Positions 11,102-22,373 of a stretch of 64,000 bases of DNA are shown piece by piece. Origin of the DNA: Trametes villosa. Taxonomy: Eukaryota > Basidiomycota > Agaricomycetes > Polyporales > Polyporaceae. Numbering within the stretch: position 1 is the first letter of the stretch; the number at the start of each line of letters is the position of its first letter. The position numbers and the translations under genes were made by a program. Below the pieces are notes generated by a model. The model was not told the origin of the DNA and did not search any database. It saw only the letters and a list, made by a program, of their open reading frames with translations. The stretch is from positions 434,001-498,000 of the forward strand of contig PUDQ02000113.1 of the NCBI GenBank assembly GCA_002964805.2. Direction: 5' to 3'.

Positions 11102-12971
11102 ATGGCCCGCACGCGCGCGCAGGACATGAAGGCCCAGCCGCGGCTTCCCCGCGAGCAGAGGCTGGCGGACGCTCAGGCAGCGATGTTGGCTAAGGCCCAG
11201 CACGAGGAGGACTACGCCGCTCTGGAAGCGGACGAAGAGGAGGACGTGATGGTCGACGGGTTCGACGGGTGGATTGTGGTGTACAAGGTGAGGAGCTCGA
11301 CGCCGGAAGGATGCTCTTCGGACCGCGGTACAGGGGATTGACTAGACTTCGTGCAGGGCGTGACATACTATATCCCTCGTGTGGATAAGGTGGGGGAGGC
11401 CTTCCCTTGTCCCTGGGAAGCGTGCGGGAAGCCCTTCTCCCGCAGTGCGGACTACAGGCGCCACTACAAGTCTAAGCACTTGCACATTAAGTGAGTGCAT
11501 GCGTATGTCTCGGGCACTGATCACTCATAGGCACGCGCCTAGGGAATACATCTGCACGAAATGTGGCAAAGAGTACGCTCAGAGGACTAGCTTGGACACG
11601 CATACCCTGAACGCACAGTATGTCTGTTCTTCTCCGTATGTATGAGCAGCCGTTGACGACGGGCAGTCCCAAGCCGGGCGAGCGAGGGGGAGGACGCTAC
11701 CGATGCAAGTTCTCGTCCTGTCACAAGGCTTTCAGCGACCCTTCATCCGCAGCACGTCACAAGAATGAGCAGCATAAGGCGGTAACGTACCAGTGCTCGA
11801 TCCCAACCTGTCTCAACGAAAAGGGGGAACGGAGGTGGTACGTGACAAACCTCTGCTAGTGATCTTCCGCTGACGCTCCGTCGCCGTAGCATCAAGCGTC
11901 GTTCGGAGTTCAAGAAGCACCTCGAACGCCATGGCATTCAACCCGTCGAACACTATACCAACGACAAGGGGGAGAGGGTGCACCCCCTCAAGGCTTATGA
12001 AGTGCCATGCACGCTCGAAGGTCATACCCCGCGCCCGAAGAAGTCGAAGCAGTCGAAGAAGAGGGGGCCGCGTGGTCGCCCAGCGGGCCCTCAAGCCGGC
12101 CCCTCAATCGTCGTAGAGGAGTATCCCGCCGTACCGCCACCGTACAGCCCGAAGCCTTATGCTGGTGGTGAGTCCGGGCATTGCTGCCTGAGCGCGACCG
12201 TGCTGACCTTGTTGGACGCAGAGATCCCGTTGGTCTTCACGCCCGACGGCTATGGCTCCGCCAGCACCCCTGGACTATCCTTCTCCAGCCCGAGCCCGTC
12301 GCCTTCCATCTCAGAGGCCGTCCGGTACGACCAAGACTTCGGAAGCCTCCCGCCGCAGCCCAGCTTCACGAGCGTAGAGGGGTGCGGAGGTACGTCGTCA
12401 CACAGTTTGGCCGGATACGCTGCTGACGGGAGGCCGCGCAGACAACAACGACCTCGTATACGGCTTTCCCACGCACGGCGACATGACCGGGTTCTCTGTT
12501 GACGCCGCTGCGGGGCCGAGCCTGATGCTCAGCGACTCGTACCTACACGAAATTGCTGCTTACAACGCGACCGTGAGCTACGACCCGCATTTCTTCGACA
12601 ACATCCCGCCGATGGGTACGTCTCGCCCTACCGCGGTAACGGGAATAAGCTCATCATACTTACTTTCGGCAGGCACGCAAACAACGCAATCTCCGAGGGA
12701 CACAGTGCACGATCCCTTCTCCCACAGGCCCCTTCCGGATCTCCCCCAGCTGTTCCCCGCTCCTGAGGTGGCGGGCTACGGACAGTTTGACCCGCTCTTT
12801 CAGCCGCGGCAGATGTCCGCCCCACAGCAGTCGTCTTGCAGTCTCAACGAGTTGCAGATGCCCGCCGTTCTGGACCACTCGTATGTCGGCCAGTCCAGTG
12901 CGATGACGGGGGCCCCTACCTTCCCGCAGTTCGACTGGCCGCCTAATGTCTATTGCCCAGCGGCGCAATAG
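11102..12971 (+). CDS. C2H2 zinc-finger transcription-factor-like protein
   Basis: ATG 11102 (MARTRAQDMKAQPRLPR). After an acidic N-terminus come several zinc fingers on separate short exons: FPCPWEACGKPFSRSADYRRHYKSKH, YICTKCGKEYAQRTSLDTH, YRCKFSSCHKAFSDPSSAARHKNEQH and a fourth, CSIPTCLNEKGERR...RSEFKKHLERH, interrupted by an intron. A basic patch (RPKKSKQSKKRGPRGRP) resembles an AT-hook/NLS. The C-terminal half is Pro/Ser-rich, with several introns, ending FPQFDWPPNVYCPAAQ-stop at 12969-12971. It is likely a nuclear DNA-binding regulator; the target is unknown and I recognise no named orthologue. Confidence 0.82.
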
Positions 12972-13565
12972 GCGGCCTCTGCTGGAGCGGTACTCTCGTT
13001 CTTTTCCTGGACACTTCGGACCTTTCGCTCGTACTCATGTAGATCGACGCACTTTCCTGTAGCATCACCGTGTTCGTTACTTGTATAGTCCTTATACCAC
13101 CATGTAGTCTGTAGTGTAGGCCACTATGTAGCAATCGTTATGTCAGCTACTCCCTCTCCTTCTCGCACTCTGAAGCGCGAACTTACGAGTCCGTTGAGCA
13201 CCATTCGAAGGGACGATCTACGCGAAGCTGTCGACATGGACAGTGTCGAGGGAGTCCATGGGCGGCTAAGGCGGGTGGACTACGAGCGCCTATGCTGTCC
13301 GCCCGGGCGCACGTGCCTGGGCAAGTGAGACAAACAAGGGCACACAAAGGATTGTGGCTCGCGGGGAATCTTGTTTAGCAGGCGGCGCGAAACTGCTCGC
13401 CTTCTCTTCACTGCCCTCTGCGCTCCTCACCTCTGCGCATGCTCGTCTGCGCCCCCGCGTCTTCCGCTCGTTAGCACCACGCTTTCCTTTCGCTCTCGCA
13501 TTGCTGTTTCTCGCCCTTGGCTGGCGACTCTCCCTGCGCGCACTATCTCAAGCTCGCACCTCAAA
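12972..13565. other. Intergenic: 3' end of zinc-finger gene and promoter of deubiquitinase gene
   Basis: About 590 bp. It contains T-rich stretches after the zinc-finger stop and a C/T-rich leader (13370-13560) before the next ATG. No gene or RNA is recognised. Confidence 0.4.
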
Positions 13566-15821
13566 ATGCTCGCTTCTCCTTTGCTTCCTTCGCCGCGCTT
13601 TGACGAGGGCACGAGCTACCGCCCGGCCAAGGACTTGGACGCCTTCAACAAGCTGCTACCTCCGCCCATCGAGTTTGTGGAGGGATCGTCCTCGGGCCTT
13701 CTGGCTGTGGCTGAAGGAAAATACCCCGCGATCAACGAGACTGCGAAGCCACAGACCACAGTAGACGTGAGTGGGCTCATATCCGACGCGCCGTCTGTCT
13801 CTCATGAGACCCGTAGGCCCAGGAGCACAAGCGCAGCATATCTTCCGCGTCTACGAAATCCCCAAAAGCCTCTCAGAGCACCTCTGCATCCAAGACGCTT
13901 CCTGACATCCCTGTCGAGACCTCTTGGCCGAGCGGCGCTACCATCGGCTGCGGTCTGAACAACATCGGAAATACCTGTTTCCTGAACAGTGCTCTCCAAT
14001 GTCTCCTACATACGCCCCCACTACTGCATGTTCTCTTGAGCCATTCGAAGACCGAACCCTGTAAGTACATATATGCTCAATCCTGTACGGCGCTATTCTA
14101 ACCGATGATGCGTGCCTCGAGGTCGAGCTCCGAAGAACTCGTATTGCATGACTTGTGCTCTTCGTCATGTAATGGCAGAAGTCTTCTCGAAAACCCACGC
14201 CATCACCCCCTACCCTGTAACGACCAAGCTCCAAGGCATGTGCGAGCGTATTCGTACAACCCTCCTAGTATTAACGCTTGCATAGTGATCGCAAAGCACA
14301 TGCGCAGAGGACGGCAAGAGGACTCCCACGAATTTCTTCGCTACCTCGTGGACGCGTTGCAGAAGTCGTCTCTCGCGGGCCTTCCAGGGTGAGTGTAGGA
14401 GGCTCCTTGGCGTGCGCAACCGCCTGATCTCCGCGCAGGAAGGTCGACCCTAAGGTAGCGGAGAAGAGCTGGGTTTACAAGATCTTTGGTGGCCTCCTTC
14501 GGTCTCGCGTGAAGTGCTTGTCTTGTGACTACAACAGCGACACCTTCGACAGGATGCTGGACCTCAGCGTTGATATCGCGGGCGTGGCTACGCTCAAGGA
14601 TGCGCTCAAGAAGTTCGTCGCCGTGGACCGTCTTCGCGGGGCGGACAAGTACAAGTGCGAAAAGTGCGTGAACAGACCCATGCTGGTACCTACACAGACT
14701 AACATAATCTTAGGTGCAAGAAGGCAGTGAACGCCGACAAGAGTTTCACTATCGACGAAGCACCGGTGGTCCTCACGCTTCACCTCAAGCGCTTCTCGCC
14801 CATGGGCCGCAAGATCCCGCACGCGGTGAACTACCCGGAGCGCCTCACGCTGCAGCCGTACATGAGCGACGGCAAGTTCGGCCCGTCCTACGCCCTGTAC
14901 GGCGTCATCTCGCACGCCGGCAGCGGGCCGAACTCGGGCCACTACTACGCGCACGTCAAGGGCGCGAACGGGACGTGGTACGAGATGAACGACGAGTCCG
15001 TCATGCGCCAGAGCGGCGCGCCCACGAACATGCGCAGCGCGTACATGCTCTTCTACATCCGGGAGAAGGGCCAGGCGCTCGAGGCCGCCGTCAACGGCAG
15101 GGCGTCCACTGCTTCTGCGACCCGGGCGACCCCGCCACCAGTACCGCCCAAGAGCGGACTGGTCGCGAACATGAAGAAGCGGAAGATCGTGGAGAGCGAG
15201 GACGAGGAGGAGAGGCCGAAGGCGGCGAAGTCGCCCCGGAAGTTCATCGGACCCCGCCTCCCCACGCCGCCGCCACAGACTCCTGCAAAGGACGCCCCGA
15301 AGGCGAAAGACCCCCAGGCCGAGTCTTTGAAGAAGAAGATTGCGGCGGCAGACTCCCAAAAGGCGAAGGGCGTCCTGCAGAGTCTCGGCGAGTATAGCAG
15401 CAGCGAAGACGACAGCGACGTCGGAGAGAAGGTCCTGGAGAAGGACGAGAAGGGCGACGATGCGCCCGCCCCCAGTGCCGCGTCTCCGTCTGCACAACCT
15501 GCTGCCTCTTCTGCGCCCACAGCTGCTTCCACCGACGCCACAGCCTCTGCCGAGAAGGCTATTCCTCCGGCTTCCTTCTACGGCACGCCCGCCTCCAAGT
15601 CGAACGACAAGAAGCGGAAGAGCCCCGACGGCGACGACGACGCGTCGCTGTCCACGTGGGCGCGCACGCCGATCTCCCCTCCGAAGTCGTCGAAGAAGGA
15701 GCGGCGGATGGGCGGCGGAAACCCGTTCAATCGCCTCAAGGGGGCCAACAACCTCAAGGAGCGGCGGGAGTCCTCGAGCTCCCCCGCAGGCCGCTTCCGC
15801 AAGAAGCGTTTCTTGATGTAG
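13566..15821 (+). CDS. USP36/USP42-like ubiquitin carboxyl-terminal hydrolase
   Basis: ATG 13566. The Cys box is [21 protein letters not shown] (catalytic Cys after GNT). The QQD-like box is [20 protein letters not shown]. The zinc ribbon is split into [14 protein letters not shown] and YKCEK^CKKAVN. The His box is [14 protein letters not shown], and NDESV is followed by AYMLFYIR. The order and spacing ([16 protein letters not shown]) match USP36, a nucleolar deubiquitinase of ribosome-biogenesis factors. After the catalytic domain comes a basic, disordered tail of about 250 residues with acidic Ser blocks (SSSEDDSD) and many Lys/Arg runs, ending [14 protein letters not shown], consistent with nucleolar targeting. 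Five or six short introns fall in the first 1.2 kb; the 3' two thirds is one exon. Confidence 0.9.
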
Positions 15822-16074
15822 AGCGCGCGGACGCTCGTGCTGTACTCGCCACCGACATGCTCTTGACCACTGTATCACTATGGCTCCCCACCTGCCCACC
15901 TCCCCCATCATCTTGCCGCAACCACCATTCCGAACCCCACAACTTGCGATAGATCTCCCCACCCTCACCATGCACGCCCATACCGTCGATATCCGTAGAG
16001 GAGGACGCAGGCGGAGGACCCCTGATATACCGCGTGAATTATGGTAAATATGTACGCTACATCACACCCCGTTA

Positions 16075-17894
16075 TCATAATTTCGCCTTCGCCTGCCCCT
16101 GGGCCTGCTCCTGCGGGAGGGTGACCCGCTCGGCCTGCGCCTCCCGGCCGTCCTCCCACCAGACGACGGTGACGGTGATGTCGTCCCGGAAGCGCCGCGA
16201 GTGCGGCGCGGGGATGCTCACGAGCTTGCGCAGGTGCTCCGCGTCGCCGCTCCCGAGCGCGTTGCGGATCAGGTGCGCGCCGACGTTGTCGTCCTCGAAC
16301 GCCCACGCGCCCTCTTGCGCGCCGCGCCGGCCCCGGTCCTTCTCCTTGCCGTCGACGCCGGCGGCGCCGACGTGCGTGGGCACGCGCCGCGCGAGCTCGG
16401 CCTTGGGCACTGTGCCGCGCAGGCCGGCGAGGTGCCCGCCGACGAGCGCGACGACGTCCTCGTTCGAGAGCTCGTCCCAGAGGCCGTCGGTCGCGAGCAC
16501 GAGGAAGCGCAGCGCGGATTTGGGCTTGGGCGCGCCGTCCGCGGGGAGCGGGAGGAAGGAGAGCGGGCGGTGCGTGACGACGGGCGTGGCGATCACGTAG
16601 GGCGGGGTCTTGAGCGTCGGGGGCGCGGGGCGCATCGCTTCGCCCTTGGGCTCCATGAAAGCTTTGTTCAACCTGTAGATAGGAGTGTACGTTAGCAGGA
16701 GGGGATTCGGGCGGAAGAGCAAGTGCACGGGGTACATACACGTCCTGGACTTCGCGTGGCCATTTGTAGCGGGAGTCACCGAACGCTCTGCTGGGCTCAA
16801 GACCGCCGAGTATGCGGCCGTTGCGCACGACGGACTGTGCCTCATCTGCCGGGTGTTCGGATTGTATCCTACAGCACACGTTGAGTGACTCCATTCGCAA
16901 TAAATTGGGATCTTGTACCTCTTGAGCTCGTTCGGGTTGCGACCAGTCTGGTCTTCCGTGAGCACCTCGACGCGCCATGCACCTTTGCCGTCGTCCGTTT
17001 CCTCGTATACACCGGCAACAGCGCGGCTGTCACCGGTTACCGCAACGTACATATTGCGGTTCGAGGTATCTAGCAATGCTAGTAGGGCACAGCTGCCTAT
17101 GCATCCAGGAACAATGTGTGTGAGCGATAGTTTGTATGAGGCTAACCGAGATTCTCACCAGACAAAGCTGCATGAATGCTGGAATCCGCCAGAGGATGCT
17201 GGCTGAGATCCGGTATGAGCTTCTTCTTCAGGTCTTCTGGGTTCACAGAGCTGGCGAGGATCTCGAGCGGCGCGTTGACAATCTGGGTGTCCAGCTTCGT
17301 AAATGCGGCCTCAATGGCACGCGCCACGCTGGCAGGATCTGAGTCGTAAGGCGAAGAGGATGATGTGGGACTCCAGAGGAGAGACTTGGCCTTCGCAAGC
17401 AGCCCAGCGTCGGACAGCGCCGCCTTCGGGTCGTTGATGCGCGACGCAAGCTCCATCGCGACTGTGGGGATGAGCACGTCCGCGAGGACGCGGGAGGTGT
17501 GCGGGCCGCCGTGGCCGTCCATGACGGCGAAGAAGAGGTAGTCGCCGGGCGGGGCGGCGTCGGACGCGTCGCGCTCGATGAGCAGGCTCGCGTGCGCGTC
17601 CTCGATCGGGTCGTTGGACGCGAGCCGCGCGGTCGCGGAGCGCCAGACGATGCCGCCGTGGCGCATGACGCTGTGCGCCGCGGCGTGCTCGCGGATGCGC
17701 GCGTCGACCTCGTCCTTGGTGAGGAGCGGGATCGCCTGGGTGACGACGTGGCGCTTGCCGTCCGGGCCTGTAGCCTTGACGGAGATGGGGAAGGTTTCGC
17801 GGGTCGGCTTCGAGTAATAGCGGTAGTAGACATAGGTGGGAGCACCGACTAGGACGGAGGTACCCAGGATGGGTTTCCAGGCGCGCCTGAGCAT
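16075..17894 (-). CDS. Mitochondrial PP2C-type Ser/Thr phosphatase (Ptc5 / PDH-phosphatase-like)
   Basis: ATG 17894: MLRRAWKPILGTSVLVGAPTYV gives a basic presequence followed by a short membrane-like segment, so the enzyme is probably inner-membrane or intermembrane-space facing. PP2C motifs in order: SNDPIEDAHASLL, FFAVMDGHGGPHTS (metal-binding Asp-Gly), MYVAVTGDSRAV, SRAFGDSRYKW, LATDGLWDELSNEDVV and RRFRDDITVTVVWW. Yeast Ptc5 and animal PDP dephosphorylate pyruvate dehydrogenase E1-alpha, and this protein has the same family architecture. There are three or four introns, including one that separates GGLEPSRAFGD from the last exon. The stop is at 16075-16077. Confidence 0.88.
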
Positions 17895-18397
17895 TGCGGC
17901 GGTTCGGGGAGCACGACGAGCGGTTTGCGGCGGTATATATTGCAGTTATTCAGAGCCTTGCGATACATGGGCCCTATCAGATACGATGCTTCCGGGCGTT
18001 GATATAAACCGTAGCGAGCGTACCGGTGTGCAGCGAGCATCCGGAAGGTGGAACCTTGGTATATGCGTGAAGTCCGGCGGTATCCCCGTAGAATCAGACA
18101 CTCCGGGGGCCCAACACAGAGGGACGACCCAACAGCACTGAAGCAGCCGTATAAAGAGAGCAGAGGGTATGGGGACGAGGTGGTACGCTTCCAAGCCTTG
18201 CACGTTGCCGAGCGCCCGCGTAGGTGGGTGCACGGGCGCCAAACGCGAGGGAGTCGCGCGACGCGTCTCGCGCTGATCCGGCGCGGCGCCACAACGTTTG
18301 CATAAACTTCGACTGCTTCCCCCGCCCCGATTCGCTTTGCAGCTGTTTGAACCAGTCCCGCCCTGCTGCAGCTCGCCTAGCCTGAACGGACACGTAC
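17895..18397. promoter_or_regulatory. Divergent promoter region between the PP2C gene and the RF2-like gene
   Basis: About 500 bp between divergent starts. A TATATAT element at 17934-17940 lies about 40 bp upstream of the PP2C ATG on the minus strand. Nothing else is recognised. Confidence 0.4.
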
Positions 18398-20074
18398 ATG
18401 CTCAGGGTCGTCCAGCGCGCCGCGCAGGATGCCTTCCGTAAATCGCTGGCACTACCCAGAGGCCCCTCTACACCATGCCAGTTCATATTGAACGCATCCC
18501 GGAACCACCCACAAAGTCTGCGCCAATACTCTACAGATAATACTGGTTCAAATCACCATACGGATGCTGCATCTACTTTGCGTGATGCAATCTTGAGTAT
18601 GGAGCGCAGCTTAGAGAACCTTGAAGGGTATGCGGACATCGACAAGCTGTCCCAAGACATACAAAATACACAAACGGTGCTGGAGGTATGCTGGAACTCT
18701 CCTCGCCCTGGTCATTCAGGGTAGCTGAATGGGTCTTCTTGTAGGATCCGAACCTATGGCTTACCAGCCCTGCTGGCGCTGCAGAGGTCCAGTCACGACT
18801 CTCCGACATGCAGCACCAGCTTTCAACGCGCCGCCGCCTACGCACATCTTTCGAGCGGCTCAAAGAACTCTCCGGTAAGCGCAGGTAGTCTTTACTTGGC
18901 GCCTTTTTAATGCGATCTCTGTACAGCCTTGGCTGAGAGAGCTGGGGACTCCGACTTGCAGTCAACCGTTCTATTGGATCTGCAAGGACTCATTCGTAGC
19001 GCGGAAGAGCACCTCATATCCCTGCTGTTATCGGACCTGATGGATCAGAACTCCGCGTATATTGACATCCGGTCGAGCACCGAAGGAACAGAAGCTTCCG
19101 ACTGGGTCTCTATGCTGGCGCGCATGTACACAAAGTGGGCTCGCTCCAGGGATTATGCCGGTACGACTTCCCCTTCCGGATTGCTAGCTCGCCAGCTAAT
19201 GTCAGCCTCCCTTAGTGAGGGTTGTGGACATGGTTTCTGAAGACGGCATGGGTGTCAAACCGACCACGCTCTTGGTAGAGGGCCGCTATGCGTATGGGTA
19301 CGCGCAATACGAGTCCGGCATCCACCGCCTCGTCCGCAGATTATCAGGCAACGACGTCGATAGGAATCAGACGTCTTTGGCAACTGTGCACGTCTCTCCT
19401 TGCGTCGACGATGGCCCAAGCTCGACTCTCGATCTCGAGCCGGCCGATATACGGATTACCACAGACTCCTACCAGTCAGCGGGTAAGACCGATCTCGACA
19501 ACGGGAATGATTGTAACTGATAGCTGTAGTAGATGGGAGGAACACCCACGCCGTACGTGCGGTGCATATCCCCACAGGAATTACCGTATCGGTACGTCTT
19601 CTGCCTGCGGCGCGCGGTTTTCGCGCAGGATCTGACCACGCACCATGTGTCTCAGTGCCAGCAGGAAGCCAGCGAGTACCAGAACCGGACGCTTGCGCTC
19701 TCGCTCCTCAGAGCCAAACTGTACGACCTGGAGCTACAGAATAAGTGAGCCCCCTCCCCCGCCAGGCAGTCCCAGAGACATGTACTAAATCACCCCGATA
19801 TAGCGCTGAGTCGTCTACAGCCGTGCACCGGCGCACACTTCCAGCCGACTTCTGGGACTCGGAGATCCGGTCATATACCCTAGTGCAGCCGCGCGAAGTG
19901 GTGAAGGACCTCCGGACAGGATACGAGGTGGCGTCTGGCGCCGTGCAAGGCGTCCTGAACGGGCACATCGGCGGGTATGTCCTGTGAACGCGCACAGTCA
20001 CAAGTCACCGCCGCTGATAGCGAACACATAGCTTCATGGAGGCTAGCCTGCGCAAGTTCAAGCGAAAGGCGTAA
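18398..20074 (+). CDS. Mitochondrial RF2-like protein lacking SPF and GGQ motifs
   Basis: ATG 18398. The Arg/Ser-rich N-terminus (MLRVVQRAAQDAFRKS...RQYS) looks like a mitochondrial presequence. The body follows bacterial RF2 end to end: EDPNLWLTSPAGAAEVQ, YIDIRSSTEGTEASDWVSML, RMYTKWARSRDY, LLVEGRYAYGYAQYESGIHRLVR, EPADIRI, AVHIPTGITVS, RAKLYDLELQN, EIRSYTL, VVKDLRTGYEV, then MEASLRKFKRKA-stop (20072-20074). The codon-reading SPF stretch is replaced by RRLSGNDVDRNQTSL. Where SGAGGQHVN is expected, the spliced reading is SYQSADGRNTHAVRAVH, several residues shorter. The intron between (19492 to about 19531) reads into a stop and holds no GGQ in any frame. About seven introns are inferred. The scaffold call is strong; termination activity seems unlikely. 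Confidence 0.88.
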
Positions 20075-20557
20075 CCCACGCTAGCCCCCACGCAGACCGC
20101 TGCACCCTCCCGCCAGTCACAGAGGCCGCTAGCCGACGCTCGACAAGCTCAAGCTCAGTGGGACCTCGTTCTTACCTCGCAACGGGGTTGGCACTCCGCT
20201 GTTCCTTGCATCGGCGCGAAGCCTGGCGCCTCAGGGGCCCTTCTATCCGGCCCCGCAGGACCTGGTTCGATCCATCGCCCAAGCTCACGACCCTCCCGCA
20301 AGTTTGGTTTCGCGTGGCCTGCCGGAATACCCCTCGTCGCGAAATGGTCGAATCCCGATTACAGTATATAATATTCCTTACGGTACAATGTCCTTCTAAA
20401 GTGTGGAACCCGAACGGAGCTACAGCACCTGAGCCACCCCGATCCGGCACCCCCGCCCCCAATCGCGGCCCGCCCTCCGATGCCCCTTCGCGCCCATTTG
20501 CGAGCTCTTCTGCCCACGTCCCACCCGGCAGCGCCGTCACGGAAGCAGAGAACACTG
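20075..20557. other. Convergent 3' intergenic region
   Basis: Lies between the stop codons of the RF2-like gene and the membrane-protein gene. I see no gene, RNA or repeat. Confidence 0.4.
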
Positions 20558-21844
20558 TCACGAAGGCGTGTACACGGGCGGTAGGTCGTCCACGGCCGGC
20601 GGCTCCGGCAGCGCCCCATCCCTGAACCGGATGCCCGAGTCCTCGTGCTGCACCGTCAGCGGCTCCCTTTCCTCCCGCCGTGCTGGCTGCGGGGCGGGCT
20701 CCTTCGCATCCCGGCCCGCGCTTGCGCTCGGACCCGCGTCAGAACCCGGAATGGGGCCTGAACCTGAAGCGAGAGCGGAGCTCGACCCGAGGCTCGCGCG
20801 AGTGTCCTGCTGCGCGAGTTGTGCTGCGTACATGCGCTCTGCGACTTGCGATGCTGAGTTGTCTGGGCCGACGCTCGATCCAGGCGGGTGCGGGTGCAAT
20901 GTAGGGGTACCGGGCCACCAGGGTACGGATGCAGACGTGGAGGTCTCGCTCACGAAAGGCGCCTGCGCGGACGAACCGTCGTTCGATCCACCAGGTTTGC
21001 CGTCTTCGATGAGGTCCTCGACAAGATCTAGGGACAGAAGTAAGAGCGAGCGCAGTGGGCGTCAGCATGGAGGTACGGTCCGCGCGCCGAGTCGGAGGGC
21101 GGGTGTAAGGCCCGATGAGGATGGGAGCGCACGTACCTGGGCCGCCGCGTCTTCGTCCCGATAGCGAGATGCGGTGCCGGAAGCAGCGGAAGAAAAAGAA
21201 CAGTCCGAGGAAGAGCGCGAGTCCTAGGACGCCTGCTAATACTCCGCCCACGATCGGCCCGATGTCCTTGTGCGACGCGCTCGTGGCATCTGGGGTAGCC
21301 GTGGCGGTCACAGTTGCGGTTGCCGAGTCGGAGGCCGCACTGGACGAGCTGACTGTGGACGTCGTGGTATACTTGATATAGTCGAGCAGGTATGGCTCTC
21401 CTATACTTGCGAGCGTGACGTTGATGACCAGAACGTGGTCGCCATCCGGGAGCGTGCCGGAGTCATAGAACAGCTGGCCGTCTTGCTCCGAGTAGACCGC
21501 CTTCGCGTCAGACGTCGAGGAGAACATCGCCGGATTCCCACCGTCGAGCGTGTATGACGAGGTACTCGTCGCCCCCGCTACCGTGGCCGGCGTGAGCGTG
21601 CCGTACACCTGCACCTGTGTACCTAGACGCATTCCATAGTGTCATTCGCGCAACTGGAGGCACGAAGCCGCGGTGACTCGCCGTGAAATCGAAATACCGC
21701 GCCGCCCACTCCCTCCACGCTCGTCAATGTCTGTCCGAAGACGCCGCCATTGCCGTTTGCCTGGATGAGCTGCCAAGGCGCGGGCCCGTACGAATCATAC
21801 TTAATCGAGGTCGTGTCCGCGCCGTCGACGTTTACATCTGGCAT
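20558..21844 (-). CDS. Single-pass membrane protein with N-terminal jelly-roll-like ectodomain (copy A)
   Basis: ATG 21844: MPDVNVDGADTTSIKYDSYG. There is no cleavable signal peptide. An intron after AVFRFHG joins to TQVQVYGTLTPATVAG. The ectodomain ends in SIGEPYLLDYIKYTTTST, then a Ser/Thr/Ala-rich stalk (probably O-glycosylated), a TM helix (IGPIVGGVLAGVLGLALFLG, continuing FFFFRCFRHR) and a basic stop-transfer. The cytoplasmic tail of about 190 residues is Ser/Pro-rich. It ends EDSGIRFRDG...VDDLPPVYTPS-stop at 20558, with a PPxY motif that could recruit a WW-domain (Rsp5/Nedd4-type) ubiquitin ligase (inference). The family is common in mushroom-forming fungi; its function is unknown to me. 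It is paralogous to the next gene. Confidence 0.8.
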
Positions 21845-22373
21845 GGTACCTTGAGCAGTGGGTCGTTCGGCGCGCGCGCCTGAGGCAACGACGAGTAATA
21901 TGGGGTGGTAGAGGAGGAGGAAAGCAAACGATGAATATCATATTCCATGGCGTCGCCGGACGGATAGCCCTACAATACGCGGGGCGGAGGTCACTACAGA
22001 CGTCACCCTTGCCAGCCGTAGTTCGCCGGGCCCTCGAGACGCTCTAACGATTGACAACAGTGGCAGACGAACTTGCGAATTACACCTCTTACGGGGCTGT
22101 ACACTGTGCTTTCATGGCTGGACAACAGCCCGTGAACCAGGACCGCGTTGGGACTTCTTGGAAGACACTCACGCGAACCATCCCATGAGTTCGAAGCCGA
22201 TGAGTGCTGTACTCATAACAATACTATATCCTGTATATTACTTGAGTGTTAGGTATAACAGACAGAACGAAGACAACGTGAACGACTGTATCGCGAGCGA
22301 CGAACCGGCGTGCCCTCGCATCTCAACCCAGCCACCGCCCCATATCGCATCCCTGAGCCTCCAACCACAGCCC
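21845..22373. other. Intergenic region between tandem membrane-protein genes
   Basis: About 530 bp, A/T-richer around 22230-22270. It should hold the promoter of copy A (minus strand) and the 3' end of copy B. No gene is recognised. Confidence 0.4.

Noticed and set aside
14529..15971. 480-codon minus-strand ORF opposite the deubiquitinase gene
   Set aside because: Arg/Leu/Gly-rich antisense shadow; the plus strand has a complete USP catalytic domain with all boxes.
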